64,000 nucleotides of DNA from Nocardia pseudobrasiliensis NBRC 108224 (lineage in GTDB: Bacteria > Actinomycetota > Actinomycetes > Mycobacteriales > Mycobacteriaceae), in NCBI RefSeq assembly GCF_001613105.1, contig NZ_BDBS01000056.1:20896-84895 (forward strand). The letters are read 5' to 3'. Of the stretch, positions 8,165 to 17,160 are shown one piece after another; the stretch's first letter is position 1; each line of letters begins with the position of its first letter. The position numbers and the translations under genes were made by a program. Under the pieces are notes generated by a model, which searched no databases, was not told the origin of the DNA, and was given only the letters and a program-made list of their open reading frames with translations.

Positions 8165-9700
8165 TCAGTGCCCCATCAGCACCGGAGCGTCCGCGCCCTC
8201 GGGCACGGGGGCCTTGGTGCGCGGCAGGAACGCCGCCGGGATCAGCGTGAGCACGATCAGCACCACCGCGACGATGTAGGTGTGCGCGAAAGCCGTTGCG
8301 GCCTGGTCGAACCCGGTTTTGATGGCGCCCGGCGGCAGCTGCGCGGCGATGGCGGGCTCACTGCGCGAGCCGATCGCGGCCCCGGCCAGCTGGCTGTCGT
8401 TGAGCAGGTTGGTCAGCACCACCGAGATGGCCGCGGTGCCGATGGACGCCGAGGCCTGGTTGATGATGTTCATCAGGGTGGAGCCGCGGGCGACCTGCTC
8501 GTGGGTGAGAGTCTGGATGGCCGCGGTCATGGTCGGCATCATCGTGCAGCCCATGCCCAGGCCCATCACGAACAGCGCGCCGCCCATCAGCCAGTAGGAG
8601 GTGTCACTGTGCAGCTGGGTGAAGAACAGCAGACTCACCGCGATCACCGAGATACCGGTCAGCACGATCTTGCCGGGGCCGATCTTGTCGACGAATCGGC
8701 CCGCGATCGGCATCGTCACCATCGCGCCCAAACCCTGTGGCGCCAAGAGTAATCCGGCCGCCAGCGCGGTCTCCCCGCGCACCTGCTGCAGATAGGTCGG
8801 CAGCAGCAGACCGGAGCCGAAGAACGCGATCGCGAACAGCAGCATGGTCAGCACCGCGAAGGTCAGCGACCGGTTGCGGAACAGATGCAGATCGATCAGC
8901 GGATGTTCGGTGCGCAGCGCGTGGAAGACGAACACCACCATCAGCACCAGGCCGATCGCGGCCGGGATCAGCACCCGCGCCGCCATGACCGTATGTTTCT
9001 CCGGAATCGAGGACACACCGAACAGGAACAGCGCCAGCCCCGGCGAGGCCAGCAGCATGCCGACCAGATCGAAGCTCTGCGAGGGCTCGGGCCGGTCGGA
9101 CGGGAAGATCACGAACGCCAGGATCACCGCCACGATGCCGATCGGCACGTTGATCAGGAAGATCCATTTCCAGCTGAAACCGATCAGCCAGCCGCCCAGG
9201 ATCGGGCCGAGAATGGGTCCCAGCAGCATCGGCACGCCGAGCACGGCCATCACCCGGCCGACGCGTTGCGGACCGGCGGCGTGGGTCATGATCGTCATGC
9301 CCAGCGGCATCAGCATGCCGCCGCCGAGGCCCTGGATCACGCGGAAGGCGATCAGCGTCTCGATATTCCACGCCGTCGCGCACAGCGCCGATCCCAGGAT
9401 GAACAGCACCAGGGCCATCATGTAGAGCCGTTTGGTGCCGAACCGGTCGGCCGCCCAGCCGGTCAATGGGATCACGCTGGCCAGGGCCAGGGTGTATCCG
9501 GTCATCGACCAGGCCGCGACCGCATAGGTGGCGTGGAATTCGGTTTGGAACTTCGGCAGAGCGATGGTGACGACGGTGATGTCCAGGATCGACATGATCG
9601 CGCCGAGGACGACGACACCGGCCACTTTGAAAACAGCGGCATCGAGCTTGTCCGATGCCGTATCGGGATGTGCGGTCCCGATATCCGGAGGTTGGGTCAC
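8165..9700 (-). CDS. MFS multidrug efflux pump, DHA2 family
   Basis: 511 residues, about 14 membrane helices. The first helix contains IMSILDITVVTIALPKFQTEFH, motif A is GWAADRFGTKRLYMM and motif C lies in LGPILGPILGGWLIG. The long open frame continues upstream, but GTG 9700 is the start: GGAAGG lies 8 nt before it and the protein begins just ahead of helix 1. No TetR gene is adjacent; the divergent neighbour is an NfeD-like/flotillin pair. Substrate unknown; the family exports drugs and sometimes lipids in mycobacteria. Confidence 0.88.
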   Translation of the reverse strand: MTQPPDIGTAHPDTASDKLDAAVFKVAGVVVLGAIMSILDITVVTIALPKFQTEFHATYAVAAWSMTGYTLALASVIPLTGWAADRFGTKRLYMMALVLFILGSALCATAWNIETLIAFRVIQGLGGGMLMPLGMTIMTHAAGPQRVGRVMAVLGVPMLLGPILGPILGGWLIGFSWKWIFLINVPIGIVAVILAFVIFPSDRPEPSQSFDLVGMLLASPGLALFLFGVSSIPEKHTVMAARVLIPAAIGLVLMVVFVFHALRTEHPLIDLHLFRNRSLTFAVLTMLLFAIAFFGSGLLLPTYLQQVRGETALAAGLLLAPQGLGAMVTMPIAGRFVDKIGPGKIVLTGISVIAVSLLFFTQLHSDTSYWLMGGALFVMGLGMGCTMMPTMTAAIQTLTHEQVARGSTLMNIINQASASIGTAAISVVLTNLLNDSQLAGAAIGSRSEPAIAAQLPPGAIKTGFDQAATAFAHTYIVAVVLIVLTLIPAAFLPRTKAPVPEGADAPVLMGH

Positions 9701-9811
9701 CGCTTCAGCCTTCCACGTGTCCGAGCGATCCACCAGCACATTTTTCCGGGGCTTTGCGGCGTACGCTGGAACTTCCCCGGTACCCCGTTGTCCGCCAAGG
9801 AGATCGATGCG

Positions 9812-10051
9812 ATGACCGACCCGGTACACGGTTTGACCGGTACGCTCACATCGCCGATCCGAGGCGCGGACACGCTCGGGGAGGTCCTGGTCGCGATCCG
9901 AGGGGGCACCGAAATCTACCTCGCACGATCGCCCGAGCCGCTGGACGCGGGCACCACGGTGCTCGTGATCGGCGTGAACCCGGGCCGGATCGTGGACGTA
10001 GTTCCCTGGATACCGCTCGACTTCGGACCGGGTGGGGATACAACGAAATAA
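9812..10051 (+). CDS. Small NfeD-like OB-fold protein (no membrane domain)
   Basis: 79 residues. The pattern GLTGTLTSPIRGADTLGEVLVAIRGGTEIYLARSPEPLDAGTTVLVIGV-PGRIVDVVPW matches the alternating beta strands and glycines of the C-terminal OB fold of NfeD proteins, but the N-terminal membrane or protease part of NfeD is absent. AAGGAG precedes ATG 9812 at good spacing. The flotillin gene starts 14 bp after its stop, which is the classical NfeD-flotillin pairing and the main support for the call. It may act as a soluble partner of the flotillin scaffold. Confidence 0.6.
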   Translation: MTDPVHGLTGTLTSPIRGADTLGEVLVAIRGGTEIYLARSPEPLDAGTTVLVIGVNPGRIVDVVPWIPLDFGPGGDTTK

Positions 10052-10065
10052 CAAGGGAGACAACA

Positions 10066-11187
10066 GTGCTGGGGTACCACGTACCCGATCCCGACGAGGC
10101 CATGCTGGTCAGCGGCGGGCGCGGCAAGGACAATGCGCCGTTTCGGGTGGTGATCGGGCACGGCGCCTTCGTGGTGCCGCTGTTCCGCAAGGTGCGCTAT
10201 CTGTCGCTGGCGATGTTCGAGGCCGAGATCGGCGAGCGATGCGTCACCAAACAGGGCATTCAGCTGGATGTGCGGGCGGTGATCGCGTTCAAGGTCGCCA
10301 ACGACACCCTCTCGATCGTCAATGCGGCGCAACGGTTCCTGTCCGAGCAGGAACGAGAGATGAGCGTCCTGACCGGACGCATCTTCTCCGGACATCTGCG
10401 TTCGATCGTGGGCTCGATGACGGTCGAGGAGATCATCCGCGAACGGCAGAAACTGGCCGACGAGGTGCTGATGGCCTCGAAGGTGGAGATGAGCAATATC
10501 GGGCTGTGGGTGGATTCCTTCCAGATCCAGTCCATCGACGACGGCAATCTCGGCTATATCGCGGCCCTGGCGGCCCCGCACAATGCCGCGGTGCAGCGCG
10601 ATGCGCAGATCGCCCAATCCCAGGCCGCGCAGGAAGCCGCGAAGGCCGAACAGGAATCCCAGCGCAAACAGGCCGAATATCAGCGTGAGACGGCCATTCT
10701 GCGCGCGGAATATCAGCGCGATATCGATAAGGCCAATGCCGAAGCGGCGCAGTCGGGTCCGCTCGCGCAGGCCAACGCGCTGCAGGAGGTGCTCACCGCC
10801 CAGGCGGTGCAGGCCCGCAAACAGGCCGAACTGCGTGAGCAGCAGCTGCAGGCCGAGGTGGTCAAACCCGCCGAGGCCGAGGCCGAACGCGTGCGCATCC
10901 TCGCCCAGGCCGAGGCCGATCGCACCCGCATCCAGGCCGACGCCGCGGCGTCGAACAATCGCATCGCGCTGGATCAGTTGCTGATCGAGCAGTTGCCCGA
11001 GATCGTGGCCCAGGCGGCCCGGGGTCTGTCGGGCGCCAACCTGACCGTCCTCAACGGTCCCGACGGTGTGTCGGAGTTGGTGAACGGAATGGTGGGACAG
11101 GGCCTGACGGTGTTCAATTCGCTGCAGAAGGCACTTTCGCCCAACAACGAACACAACCCGACCACGGTCGATAGAGTGCAGGAATAG
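10066..11187 (+). CDS. Flotillin-like SPFH-domain protein
   Basis: 373 residues. An SPFH/Band 7 domain (about 10-180; FRVVIGHGAFVVPLFRKVRYLSL...CVTKQGIQLDVRAVIAFKV, with the IGLWVDSFQIQSIDD segment) is followed by an Ala/Glu/Gln-rich coiled coil (about 185-320) with repeated EA/QA steps, the flotillin hallmark. Flotillins scaffold membrane microdomains. No membrane helix is visible at the N-terminus. GTG 10066 is chosen because AAGGGAG lies 7 nt upstream; longer in-frame starts read through the NfeD-like gene. Probably cotranscribed with that gene. Confidence 0.88.
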   Translation: MLGYHVPDPDEAMLVSGGRGKDNAPFRVVIGHGAFVVPLFRKVRYLSLAMFEAEIGERCVTKQGIQLDVRAVIAFKVANDTLSIVNAAQRFLSEQEREMSVLTGRIFSGHLRSIVGSMTVEEIIRERQKLADEVLMASKVEMSNIGLWVDSFQIQSIDDGNLGYIAALAAPHNAAVQRDAQIAQSQAAQEAAKAEQESQRKQAEYQRETAILRAEYQRDIDKANAEAAQSGPLAQANALQEVLTAQAVQARKQAELREQQLQAEVVKPAEAEAERVRILAQAEADRTRIQADAAASNNRIALDQLLIEQLPEIVAQAARGLSGANLTVLNGPDGVSELVNGMVGQGLTVFNSLQKALSPNNEHNPTTVDRVQE

Positions 11188-11213
11188 GGACGGCGACGAG
11201 GAGCGGGTGTTAG

Positions 11214-11600
11214 GTGTCGATCGGGAAATTGGTGTCCTTCGACAGTTCTCGGGGGTTCGGTTTCATCCGTCCGGAAGACGGGGGACCAGACGTGTTCGTA
11301 CATGTGAACGACATCGGGTTGGACGAGGACGAGCTGCGGCAGGGCAGGGTGTTCGAATTCGAGGTGACCGAGGGTGACCGGGGGCCGAAGGCGGTGAATC
11401 TGACCGCCGTGGGCGGCCAGCCGGTTCCGGCGCGCCATCGCGCGACCCGCAATTCCGGCGCGCTCACCGCCGCCGAGCACAAGCGGCTGATCACCGAGCT
11501 ACTACTGGATGCGAGTCCGGCCCTGACGGCCGGGGAAATACTGACCATCCGCGACCGGCTGACCGCATTCGCCGATCAGCACGGGTGGTTAGAGAATTAG
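11214..11600 (+). CDS. Cold-shock-domain protein with C-terminal extension
   Basis: 128 residues. Residues 1-67 are a cold-shock domain with both RNA-binding motifs, RGFGFIRP and DVFVHVND, as in CspA proteins. The remaining ~60 residues are an extra helical domain (SGALTAAEHKRLITELLLDASPALTAGEILTIRDRLTAFADQHGW) typical of the longer actinobacterial CspB-like proteins. Binds single-stranded RNA or DNA; likely a regulator or RNA chaperone. GTG start at 11214, 26 bp after the flotillin stop. Confidence 0.9.
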   Translation: MSIGKLVSFDSSRGFGFIRPEDGGPDVFVHVNDIGLDEDELRQGRVFEFEVTEGDRGPKAVNLTAVGGQPVPARHRATRNSGALTAAEHKRLITELLLDASPALTAGEILTIRDRLTAFADQHGWLEN

Positions 11601-11693
11601 GGTTCACGGCATACGATCTTGCTGACAGTGTGCGAGCGATGAATTCCGCGCGCTCGCACCGTCCACATCGACGAGACTTCCGAGGAGGATCGT

Positions 11694-12785
11694 GTGGACC
11701 TGCCCGTCATGCCGCCCGTGAAACCGATGCTGGCGAAATCCGCGTCGGCGCTGCCGCGCGATCCGCAGCTGTACTACGAACCCAAATGGGACGGATTCCG
11801 CTGCATCGTGTTCCGCGACGGGGACGAGGTCGAACTCGGCTCCCGTAACGACCGGCCGCTGACCCGCTACTTCCCCGAACTGGTGGAGTTGCTGCGCGGC
11901 GCGCTGCCGGATAAATGCGTCATCGACGGGGAGATCGTGGTCGTCACCGAGGCCGGACTCGATTTCGACACCCTGCAGCAGCGGCTGCATCCGGCGGCCT
12001 CGCGGGTCAACAAGCTGGCCGTGGAGACCCCGGCCAGCTTCGTCGCCTTCGATCTGCTGGCGCTGGGCGATCAGGATCTGACCGAACAGCCGTTCGCCGA
12101 ACGACGTCGACTGCTCGAGACCATCGTGGACAATTCCGTGCCGCGCCTGCATCTGACCCCGTTGACCTCCGATCCCGAGACCGCCCAGGACTGGTTCACC
12201 CGCTTCGAGGGCGCGGGGTTCGACGGGGTCATGGTCAAGGCCACCGATCTGCCGTATCTGCAGGACAAGCGGGTGATGTTCAAGGTCAAACACGAGCGCA
12301 CCGCCGACTGCGTGATCGCCGGATTCCGGTGGCACAAGGACGGTGAGGGCGTGGGCTCGCTGCTGCTGGGTCTGTTCGACGACGAAGGCAATCTGCATCA
12401 CGTCGGAGTGGCCAGCAGTTTCACCGCCGCGCGCCGCCGGGAACTGGTCACCGAACTCGCGCCGCTGCGCGAGAACGCCCTGGACAATCATCCGTGGCGG
12501 CATTGGGCCGATGCGGCCGCGCAGGCCAAGGCCGACGGGAAAATGCCGGGCGGAGTGAGCCGTTGGACCGGCGGCAAGGATCTGTCGTGGGAGGCGCTGC
12601 GCCCGGAGCTGGTCGCGGAGGTCCGCTACGAACATGTGATGGCCGGGCGATTACGCCACGGCGGCCGGCTGGTGCGCTTCCGCGACGACCGCACCCCCGA
12701 ATCCTGCACCTACGCCCAGCTCGACGAGGTGGCCCCCGCCGAACTGTCCGATATCTTCGCCGAGGCCAAGGGGGCCAAGCCATGA
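11694..12785 (+). CDS. ligC: ATP-dependent DNA ligase, LigC type
   Basis: 363 residues. The adenylation domain has motif I EPKWDGFR with nucleophile Lys31, motif III region FVAFDLLAL, motif IV DGVMVK and motif V MFKVKHERTADCV; a C-terminal OB fold (about 215-350) completes the core ligase. Size and lack of other domains match mycobacterial LigC, a backup ligase for short-patch and excision repair. GTG 11694 follows a strong GAGGAGG. The 3' end overlaps the PrimPol gene by 4 bp (ATGA), as in a coupled repair operon. Confidence 0.92.
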   Translation: MDLPVMPPVKPMLAKSASALPRDPQLYYEPKWDGFRCIVFRDGDEVELGSRNDRPLTRYFPELVELLRGALPDKCVIDGEIVVVTEAGLDFDTLQQRLHPAASRVNKLAVETPASFVAFDLLALGDQDLTEQPFAERRRLLETIVDNSVPRLHLTPLTSDPETAQDWFTRFEGAGFDGVMVKATDLPYLQDKRVMFKVKHERTADCVIAGFRWHKDGEGVGSLLLGLFDDEGNLHHVGVASSFTAARRRELVTELAPLRENALDNHPWRHWADAAAQAKADGKMPGGVSRWTGGKDLSWEALRPELVAEVRYEHVMAGRLRHGGRLVRFRDDRTPESCTYAQLDEVAPAELSDIFAEAKGAKP

Positions 12786-13834
12786 GCGCCTCGATCGATA
12801 TCGAAGTCGACGGCCGGGTGGTGGCGATCAGCAACCCGGACAAGGTCTATTTCTCCAAGCGTGGGGAGACCAAACTCGATCTGGTCCGCTACTACCAGGC
12901 CGTGGCCGAGCCGATTCTGCGCACAATGGGCGGCAGACCCGTTCTGCTGGAACGCTATCCCGACGGCGCGGGCGGAAAGTCGTGGTTTCAGAAGCGGGTT
13001 CCCAAAACGGTGCCGGACTGGTTGCAGACCACGGTCGTATCGACTCCGAACGGCACCACCAGCGACGCCCTCGTCGCCGCCGATCTGGCCCACATATTGT
13101 GGGCGGTCAACTTGGGCTGCTTGGGATTTCACGTCTGGCCCACCCACGCGGGCGCGGCCGAGCAGAGCACCGCACCGCCGGTCCACGACGCCGCGGGCCA
13201 GCTGCTGCCGCCGACGGGAGCCACCGACGAACTGCGCGTGGATCTCGACCCCTCCCCCGGCACGTCCTTCGACGATCTGCGCAAGACCGCGGCCCTGACC
13301 CGCGAGCTGTGCACCGAACTGGGCATCGACGCCCGCGTGAAGACCTCCGGCTCGCGCGGCCTGCACATCTATGTCCTGCTGCGACCGGAGTGGGACGGCT
13401 ATCAGGTCCGCGCCGCCTCGGTGGCCCTGGCCCGCGAACTCGAACGCCGCCACCCCGACCTCATCACCGCCCAGTGGTGGAAGGAGCAGCGCGGCAGCCG
13501 AGTATTCGTCGACTATAACCAAAATGCCCCGCATCGAACGGTTTTCGGCGCCTGGTGCGTCCGCCCGAAGGTCGGCGGCCAGGTCTCGACCCCGATCGAC
13601 TGGACCGAACTCGACGCCGTCGTCCCCGAGGATCTCACCCTCACCACGGTCCCGGCCCGCGTCGCCGAACTCGGCGACCCCTGGGCCGACCGCACCCCGC
13701 AGAGCATCGAACCGCTGCTGGAGATGTCGCGGCGCGATCTGGACGCGGGCCTGATGGACGCCCCGTGGCCGCCGGTGTATCCGAAGATGCCCGACGAACC
13801 GCCGCGGGTGCAGCCGAGCAAGGCCCGCAAATAG
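12782..13834 (+). CDS. LigD-like primase-polymerase (Prim-PolC/PolD1 type)
   Basis: 350 residues forming a single archaeo-eukaryotic-primase polymerase domain. Metal-binding aspartates are visible in ELRVDLDPSPG (Asp154 and Asp156), followed by KTSGSRGLHIYV (nucleotide-binding Ser/His) and SRVFVDYNQNAPHRTVF near 240. These enzymes add ribonucleotides at gaps or ends. The stand-alone form beside LigC corresponds to the mycobacterial Prim-PolC/LigC excision-repair pair rather than to the Ku/LigD end-joining ligase. ATG 12782 overlaps the ligase stop. No ku gene is in the window. Confidence 0.92.
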   Translation: MSASIDIEVDGRVVAISNPDKVYFSKRGETKLDLVRYYQAVAEPILRTMGGRPVLLERYPDGAGGKSWFQKRVPKTVPDWLQTTVVSTPNGTTSDALVAADLAHILWAVNLGCLGFHVWPTHAGAAEQSTAPPVHDAAGQLLPPTGATDELRVDLDPSPGTSFDDLRKTAALTRELCTELGIDARVKTSGSRGLHIYVLLRPEWDGYQVRAASVALARELERRHPDLITAQWWKEQRGSRVFVDYNQNAPHRTVFGAWCVRPKVGGQVSTPIDWTELDAVVPEDLTLTTVPARVAELGDPWADRTPQSIEPLLEMSRRDLDAGLMDAPWPPVYPKMPDEPPRVQPSKARK

Positions 13835-13898
13835 CCGAATCCCAACGCCCCCTTGCCGAAACTGCTTGGATGATCTTCACGCGAGTGAGGAGTCCAAC

Positions 13899-15311
13899 AT
13901 GATCGAGCACGGCAACGAGGCCGCACTCGTCCCCGAGCGCCGCACCATCGACGTCATCCCCGACGCGGAACGTCATGGGCGGCCGGTCAATCAGTTCACG
14001 CTCTGGTTCGGGGCGAATATGCAGATCACCGCGATCGTGGACGGGGCGTTGGCGGTGGTGTTCGGGGCCGACGCGGTGTGGGCGATCGTGGGCACGCTGG
14101 TGGGCAACGCGCTGGGCGGGGTGGTGATGGCGTTGCATTCGGCGCAGGGGCCGCGACTGGGATTGCCCCAGATGATTTCCAGCAGAGCGCAATTCGGGGT
14201 GCGCGGGGCGGTGGTGCCGCTGGCGCTGGTGGTGCTGATGTATCTGGGATTCGCGGCGACGGGCACCGTGCTGGCCGGACAGGCGATCGGCGAACTGCTG
14301 CATATCGAGAATCGAGCCGTGGGGATCGTGATATTCGGTGCGCTGACCGCGGCGGTGGCGGTGCTGGGATATCGGCTGATCCATGTGGTGGGGCGGATCG
14401 CGACCGTGGTCGGCGTCGTCGGATTCGCCTATCTGGCGGTGCGGCTGTTCGTGCGCTACGACGTCGGCGCGCATCTGGGCGGGCACGGATTCCAGGCGAC
14501 GACCTTTCTGCTCGCGGTGTCACTGGGGGCGAGCTGGCAGTTGACCTTCGGACCCTATGTCGCCGACTATTCACGCTATCTGCCGCGAAACACCTCCGCG
14601 CGCAAGACATTCTGGTTCACCTATGCGGGCAGCGTGATCGGGTCGCAGTGGTCGATGAGCTTCGGCGCGCTGCTGGCGGCGTGTGCGGGCAAGGCGTTCA
14701 TCGCCGACCAGGTCGGCTTCATCGGCGCGCTGGCCGGTCCGGCGGTGGTGGCCGCGCTGATCTATCTGGTGATCGTGGTCGGCAAGCTGACCATCAATGT
14801 GCTCAACGCCTACGGCGGATTCATGTCGGTGCTCACCACCGTCACCGCGTTCGATCCGCGCACGACCGTCTCTCGCGCGGCCCGCACCGCCTACATCCTC
14901 GGCTTCACCGCGACCTCGGTGGTGATCGCGCTGGCCGCCAGTGCCGATTTCCTCGACAATTTCAAGAATTTCGTGCTGGTCCTGCTGCTGGTGTTCACCC
15001 CGTGGAGCACGATCAATCTCATCGACTACTACCTGATCTCGCGCGAACGCATCGATATCCCGGCCCTGTTCGATCCGCGCGGCCGCTACGGCTCCTGGAA
15101 TCTGCCCGCGCTGGCCTGCTACGGCGTCGGCATCGCCGCGCAGATCCCGTTTCTGGCCCAGAAGCTCTACACCGGCCCGATCACCACCCTGCTCGGCGGC
15201 GCGGACATCTCCTGGCTGGTCGGCATCGTCGTCACCGCCGCCCTCTACTATCCGGTCGCCGCGCGCACCGCGCGCCCGCCCGAGCGGATGATGTATCCGG
15301 CCGTGGTCTAG
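13899..15311 (+). CDS. NCS1-family cytosine/purine/hydantoin permease
   Basis: 470 residues, about 12 membrane helices. N-terminal IDVIPDAERHG...FTLWFGANMQITAIVDGAL is the classical NCS1 opening, followed by GLPQMISSRAQFGVRGA near 85-100. Members import cytosine, purines, allantoin or thiamine precursors. ATG 13899 is chosen over the TTG 33 bp upstream because GTGAGGAG lies 7 nt before it. The stop overlaps the convergent TetR stop by 4 bp. Substrate cannot be set from context, although a nucleoside hydrolase occurs 13 kb away. Confidence 0.88.
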   Translation: MIEHGNEAALVPERRTIDVIPDAERHGRPVNQFTLWFGANMQITAIVDGALAVVFGADAVWAIVGTLVGNALGGVVMALHSAQGPRLGLPQMISSRAQFGVRGAVVPLALVVLMYLGFAATGTVLAGQAIGELLHIENRAVGIVIFGALTAAVAVLGYRLIHVVGRIATVVGVVGFAYLAVRLFVRYDVGAHLGGHGFQATTFLLAVSLGASWQLTFGPYVADYSRYLPRNTSARKTFWFTYAGSVIGSQWSMSFGALLAACAGKAFIADQVGFIGALAGPAVVAALIYLVIVVGKLTINVLNAYGGFMSVLTTVTAFDPRTTVSRAARTAYILGFTATSVVIALAASADFLDNFKNFVLVLLLVFTPWSTINLIDYYLISRERIDIPALFDPRGRYGSWNLPALACYGVGIAAQIPFLAQKLYTGPITTLLGGADISWLVGIVVTAALYYPVAARTARPPERMMYPAVV

Positions 15312-15958
15312 GCGCTGTCGGGCTCGATCTTGGGGAAGGTCGTGGTGACCAGGGTGAACAGTGAATCCGCGAGCAGGTGGTGGACCTGTTCGCGGGTCAG
15401 CGCGCCGCGTGTGATCCATTCGCGCCCAGCCGTTTTCACCAGTCCGCCATAGGCGCGGACCAGGGCTCGCAGTTCGTCGCCGTGCGCGGATTCGCCGAGG
15501 CCGACCATCTGCAGCAGCCGGTCCGCGGCCGCGTCGTCGGCCTCGTCGAGGATGCGCTGGACCTGCGGGTCGTCGCCGATGCCCTCGTGGCCGGTCACCT
15601 TCACCCAGGTGCTGCCGTGTTCGCCGATGGTGTCGAGCAGCCAGGTCACACTCGCGTCGACGCGTTCGCGGGTGGTGCCGGTGGGCACGATCATCTGGCC
15701 CGGGCGCGGCATGGTCACCATGCGGCGCACGACCGCCAGATACAGGTCGCGCTTATTGCCGAAGTAGTGGTTGATCAGCCCGCGCGCCACGCCCGCGCGC
15801 TGGGCGAGCTCCGCGGTGGACACCGCCGCGTACGGGCGTTCGCCGAACATGGCGATGGCGCATTCGAGGATCTGCGCCCGCCGTTCGTCGGGTTCGAGCC
15901 GACGCCGGCGCGCGGTCGCGTCGGCGTCGATACAGGTCGTATCAGAGTGAGCGGGCAA
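15308..15958 (-). CDS. TetR-family regulator
   Basis: 216 residues. HTH at about 25-70 (RRAQILECAIAMFGERPYAAVSTAELAQRAGVARGLINHYFGNKRDLYLAVV), then a ligand domain. The only start compatible with an intact HTH is TTG 15958, which overlaps the end of the upstream acyl-CoA dehydrogenase gene by 17 bp, so the two are cotranscribed. This subgroup (LINHYFGNKRDLYL) often controls fatty-acid or lipid genes, which fits the dehydrogenase partner; that link is inferred. Confidence 0.85.
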   Translation of the reverse strand: MPAHSDTTCIDADATARRRRLEPDERRAQILECAIAMFGERPYAAVSTAELAQRAGVARGLINHYFGNKRDLYLAVVRRMVTMPRPGQMIVPTGTTRERVDASVTWLLDTIGEHGSTWVKVTGHEGIGDDPQVQRILDEADDAAADRLLQMVGLGESAHGDELRALVRAYGGLVKTAGREWITRGALTREQVHHLLADSLFTLVTTTFPKIEPDSA

Positions 15959-17096
15959 TGAGATCCTTCATCACCTCGTTGGCCCCGGCCAGGATGCGCA
16001 GCACGCGCGCGCCCGTATACAGCTGGGAGATCGGATATTCCGTCATGTATCCATAGCCACCGAACAATTGCAGACAACGATCCACCACGATACCCAACTG
16101 GTCAGTAAGCCAGTACTTCGCCATGGCCGCGGTCGGAATGTCCAGTTCCCCGCGCAGATGTTTGGTGATGGCATCGTCGAGGAAGGTGCGGCTCACCCGC
16201 GCGATGGTCGCGCATTCGGCCAGTTCGAAGCGGGTGTTCTGCATCGCGAACAGCGGTTTGCCGAACGCCTCGCGGCCCTTGGTGTAATCCACGGTCAGCT
16301 CGACGGCCTTCTCCATCATCGCCACCGCCATGATCGCGGTGACCAGCCGCTCCTGGGCCAGCAGCTGCATCATCTGATAGAAGCCCTGGCCCTCGGCCTC
16401 GCCCAGCAGATTCGACGCGGGCACCCGCAGTCCGTCGAAGAACAGCTCGGCGGTGTCCTGCCCCTTGCCGCCGATCTTGGACAGGATGCGCCCACGCGTG
16501 AAACCGGGCGTGTCGTCGGAGACGTCGGCGAAGATCAGCGAGACCCCGGCCGCGCCCTTGGTCGGATCGGTTTTGGCGGCGATGACGATGCCGTCGCACA
16601 GCCAGCCGTTGGAGATGAAGATCTTCGAGCCGGTGATGACGTACTCGTCGCCCTCGCGCACCGCGCGGGTCTTGATGTTCTGCAGATCCGAGCCGGTGCC
16701 CGGTTCGGTCATGCCGATCGACAGCACCATCTCACCGCTGGCCGCCTTGGGCAGCACCCGGCGCTTGAGCTCCTCGGAACCGAACTGCTGGATATAGGGC
16801 GCGATGATCGAGGAGTGCACCGGCATGCCGAGCGCGCCGTCCCCGCGCAGCGCCTGCTCCTCGATGATGGCCGCCTCATGCGCGAAACCGCCTCCGCCGC
16901 CGCCGTATTCGCTCGGCACCGCGGCGCACAGCAGGCCCAGTTCACCGGCGCGGTTGTACAGCTCACGGTCGGGGTGTCCCTGGGCGGCGAATCTCTCCTC
17001 GTGCGGAACCACCTCTTTGTCGAAGAAGTTCCTCGCCAGCTCCCGTACGGCCTCGACCTCGTCGTCGCTCCATGGGGCGCGCGCCATCGTCTGCAT
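15942..17096 (-). CDS. Acyl-CoA dehydrogenase
   Basis: 384 residues, full length, three-domain fold. FAD/substrate motifs are visible: MTEPGTGSDLQNIKT (about 128-142), ITGSKIFISNGWLCD and the C-terminal FGGYGYMTEYPISQLY...RILAGANEVMKD. The position used as catalytic Glu by MCAD is Ala here (RILAGANE), but LLAQERL near residue 245 carries the Glu used by isovaleryl- and long-chain-type enzymes, so the protein should be active and of that subclass. Oxidises acyl-CoA to enoyl-CoA, passing electrons to ETF. Operon with the downstream TetR gene. Confidence 0.9.
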   Translation of the reverse strand: MQTMARAPWSDDEVEAVRELARNFFDKEVVPHEERFAAQGHPDRELYNRAGELGLLCAAVPSEYGGGGGGFAHEAAIIEEQALRGDGALGMPVHSSIIAPYIQQFGSEELKRRVLPKAASGEMVLSIGMTEPGTGSDLQNIKTRAVREGDEYVITGSKIFISNGWLCDGIVIAAKTDPTKGAAGVSLIFADVSDDTPGFTRGRILSKIGGKGQDTAELFFDGLRVPASNLLGEAEGQGFYQMMQLLAQERLVTAIMAVAMMEKAVELTVDYTKGREAFGKPLFAMQNTRFELAECATIARVSRTFLDDAITKHLRGELDIPTAAMAKYWLTDQLGIVVDRCLQLFGGYGYMTEYPISQLYTGARVLRILAGANEVMKDLIARSL

Positions 17097-17160
17097 CCTT
17101 CGTTCGTGCCCGTCTTCGTGAGCACCAGAGTGGCAGTCCTATTGGCGCATTGTCAACAAC

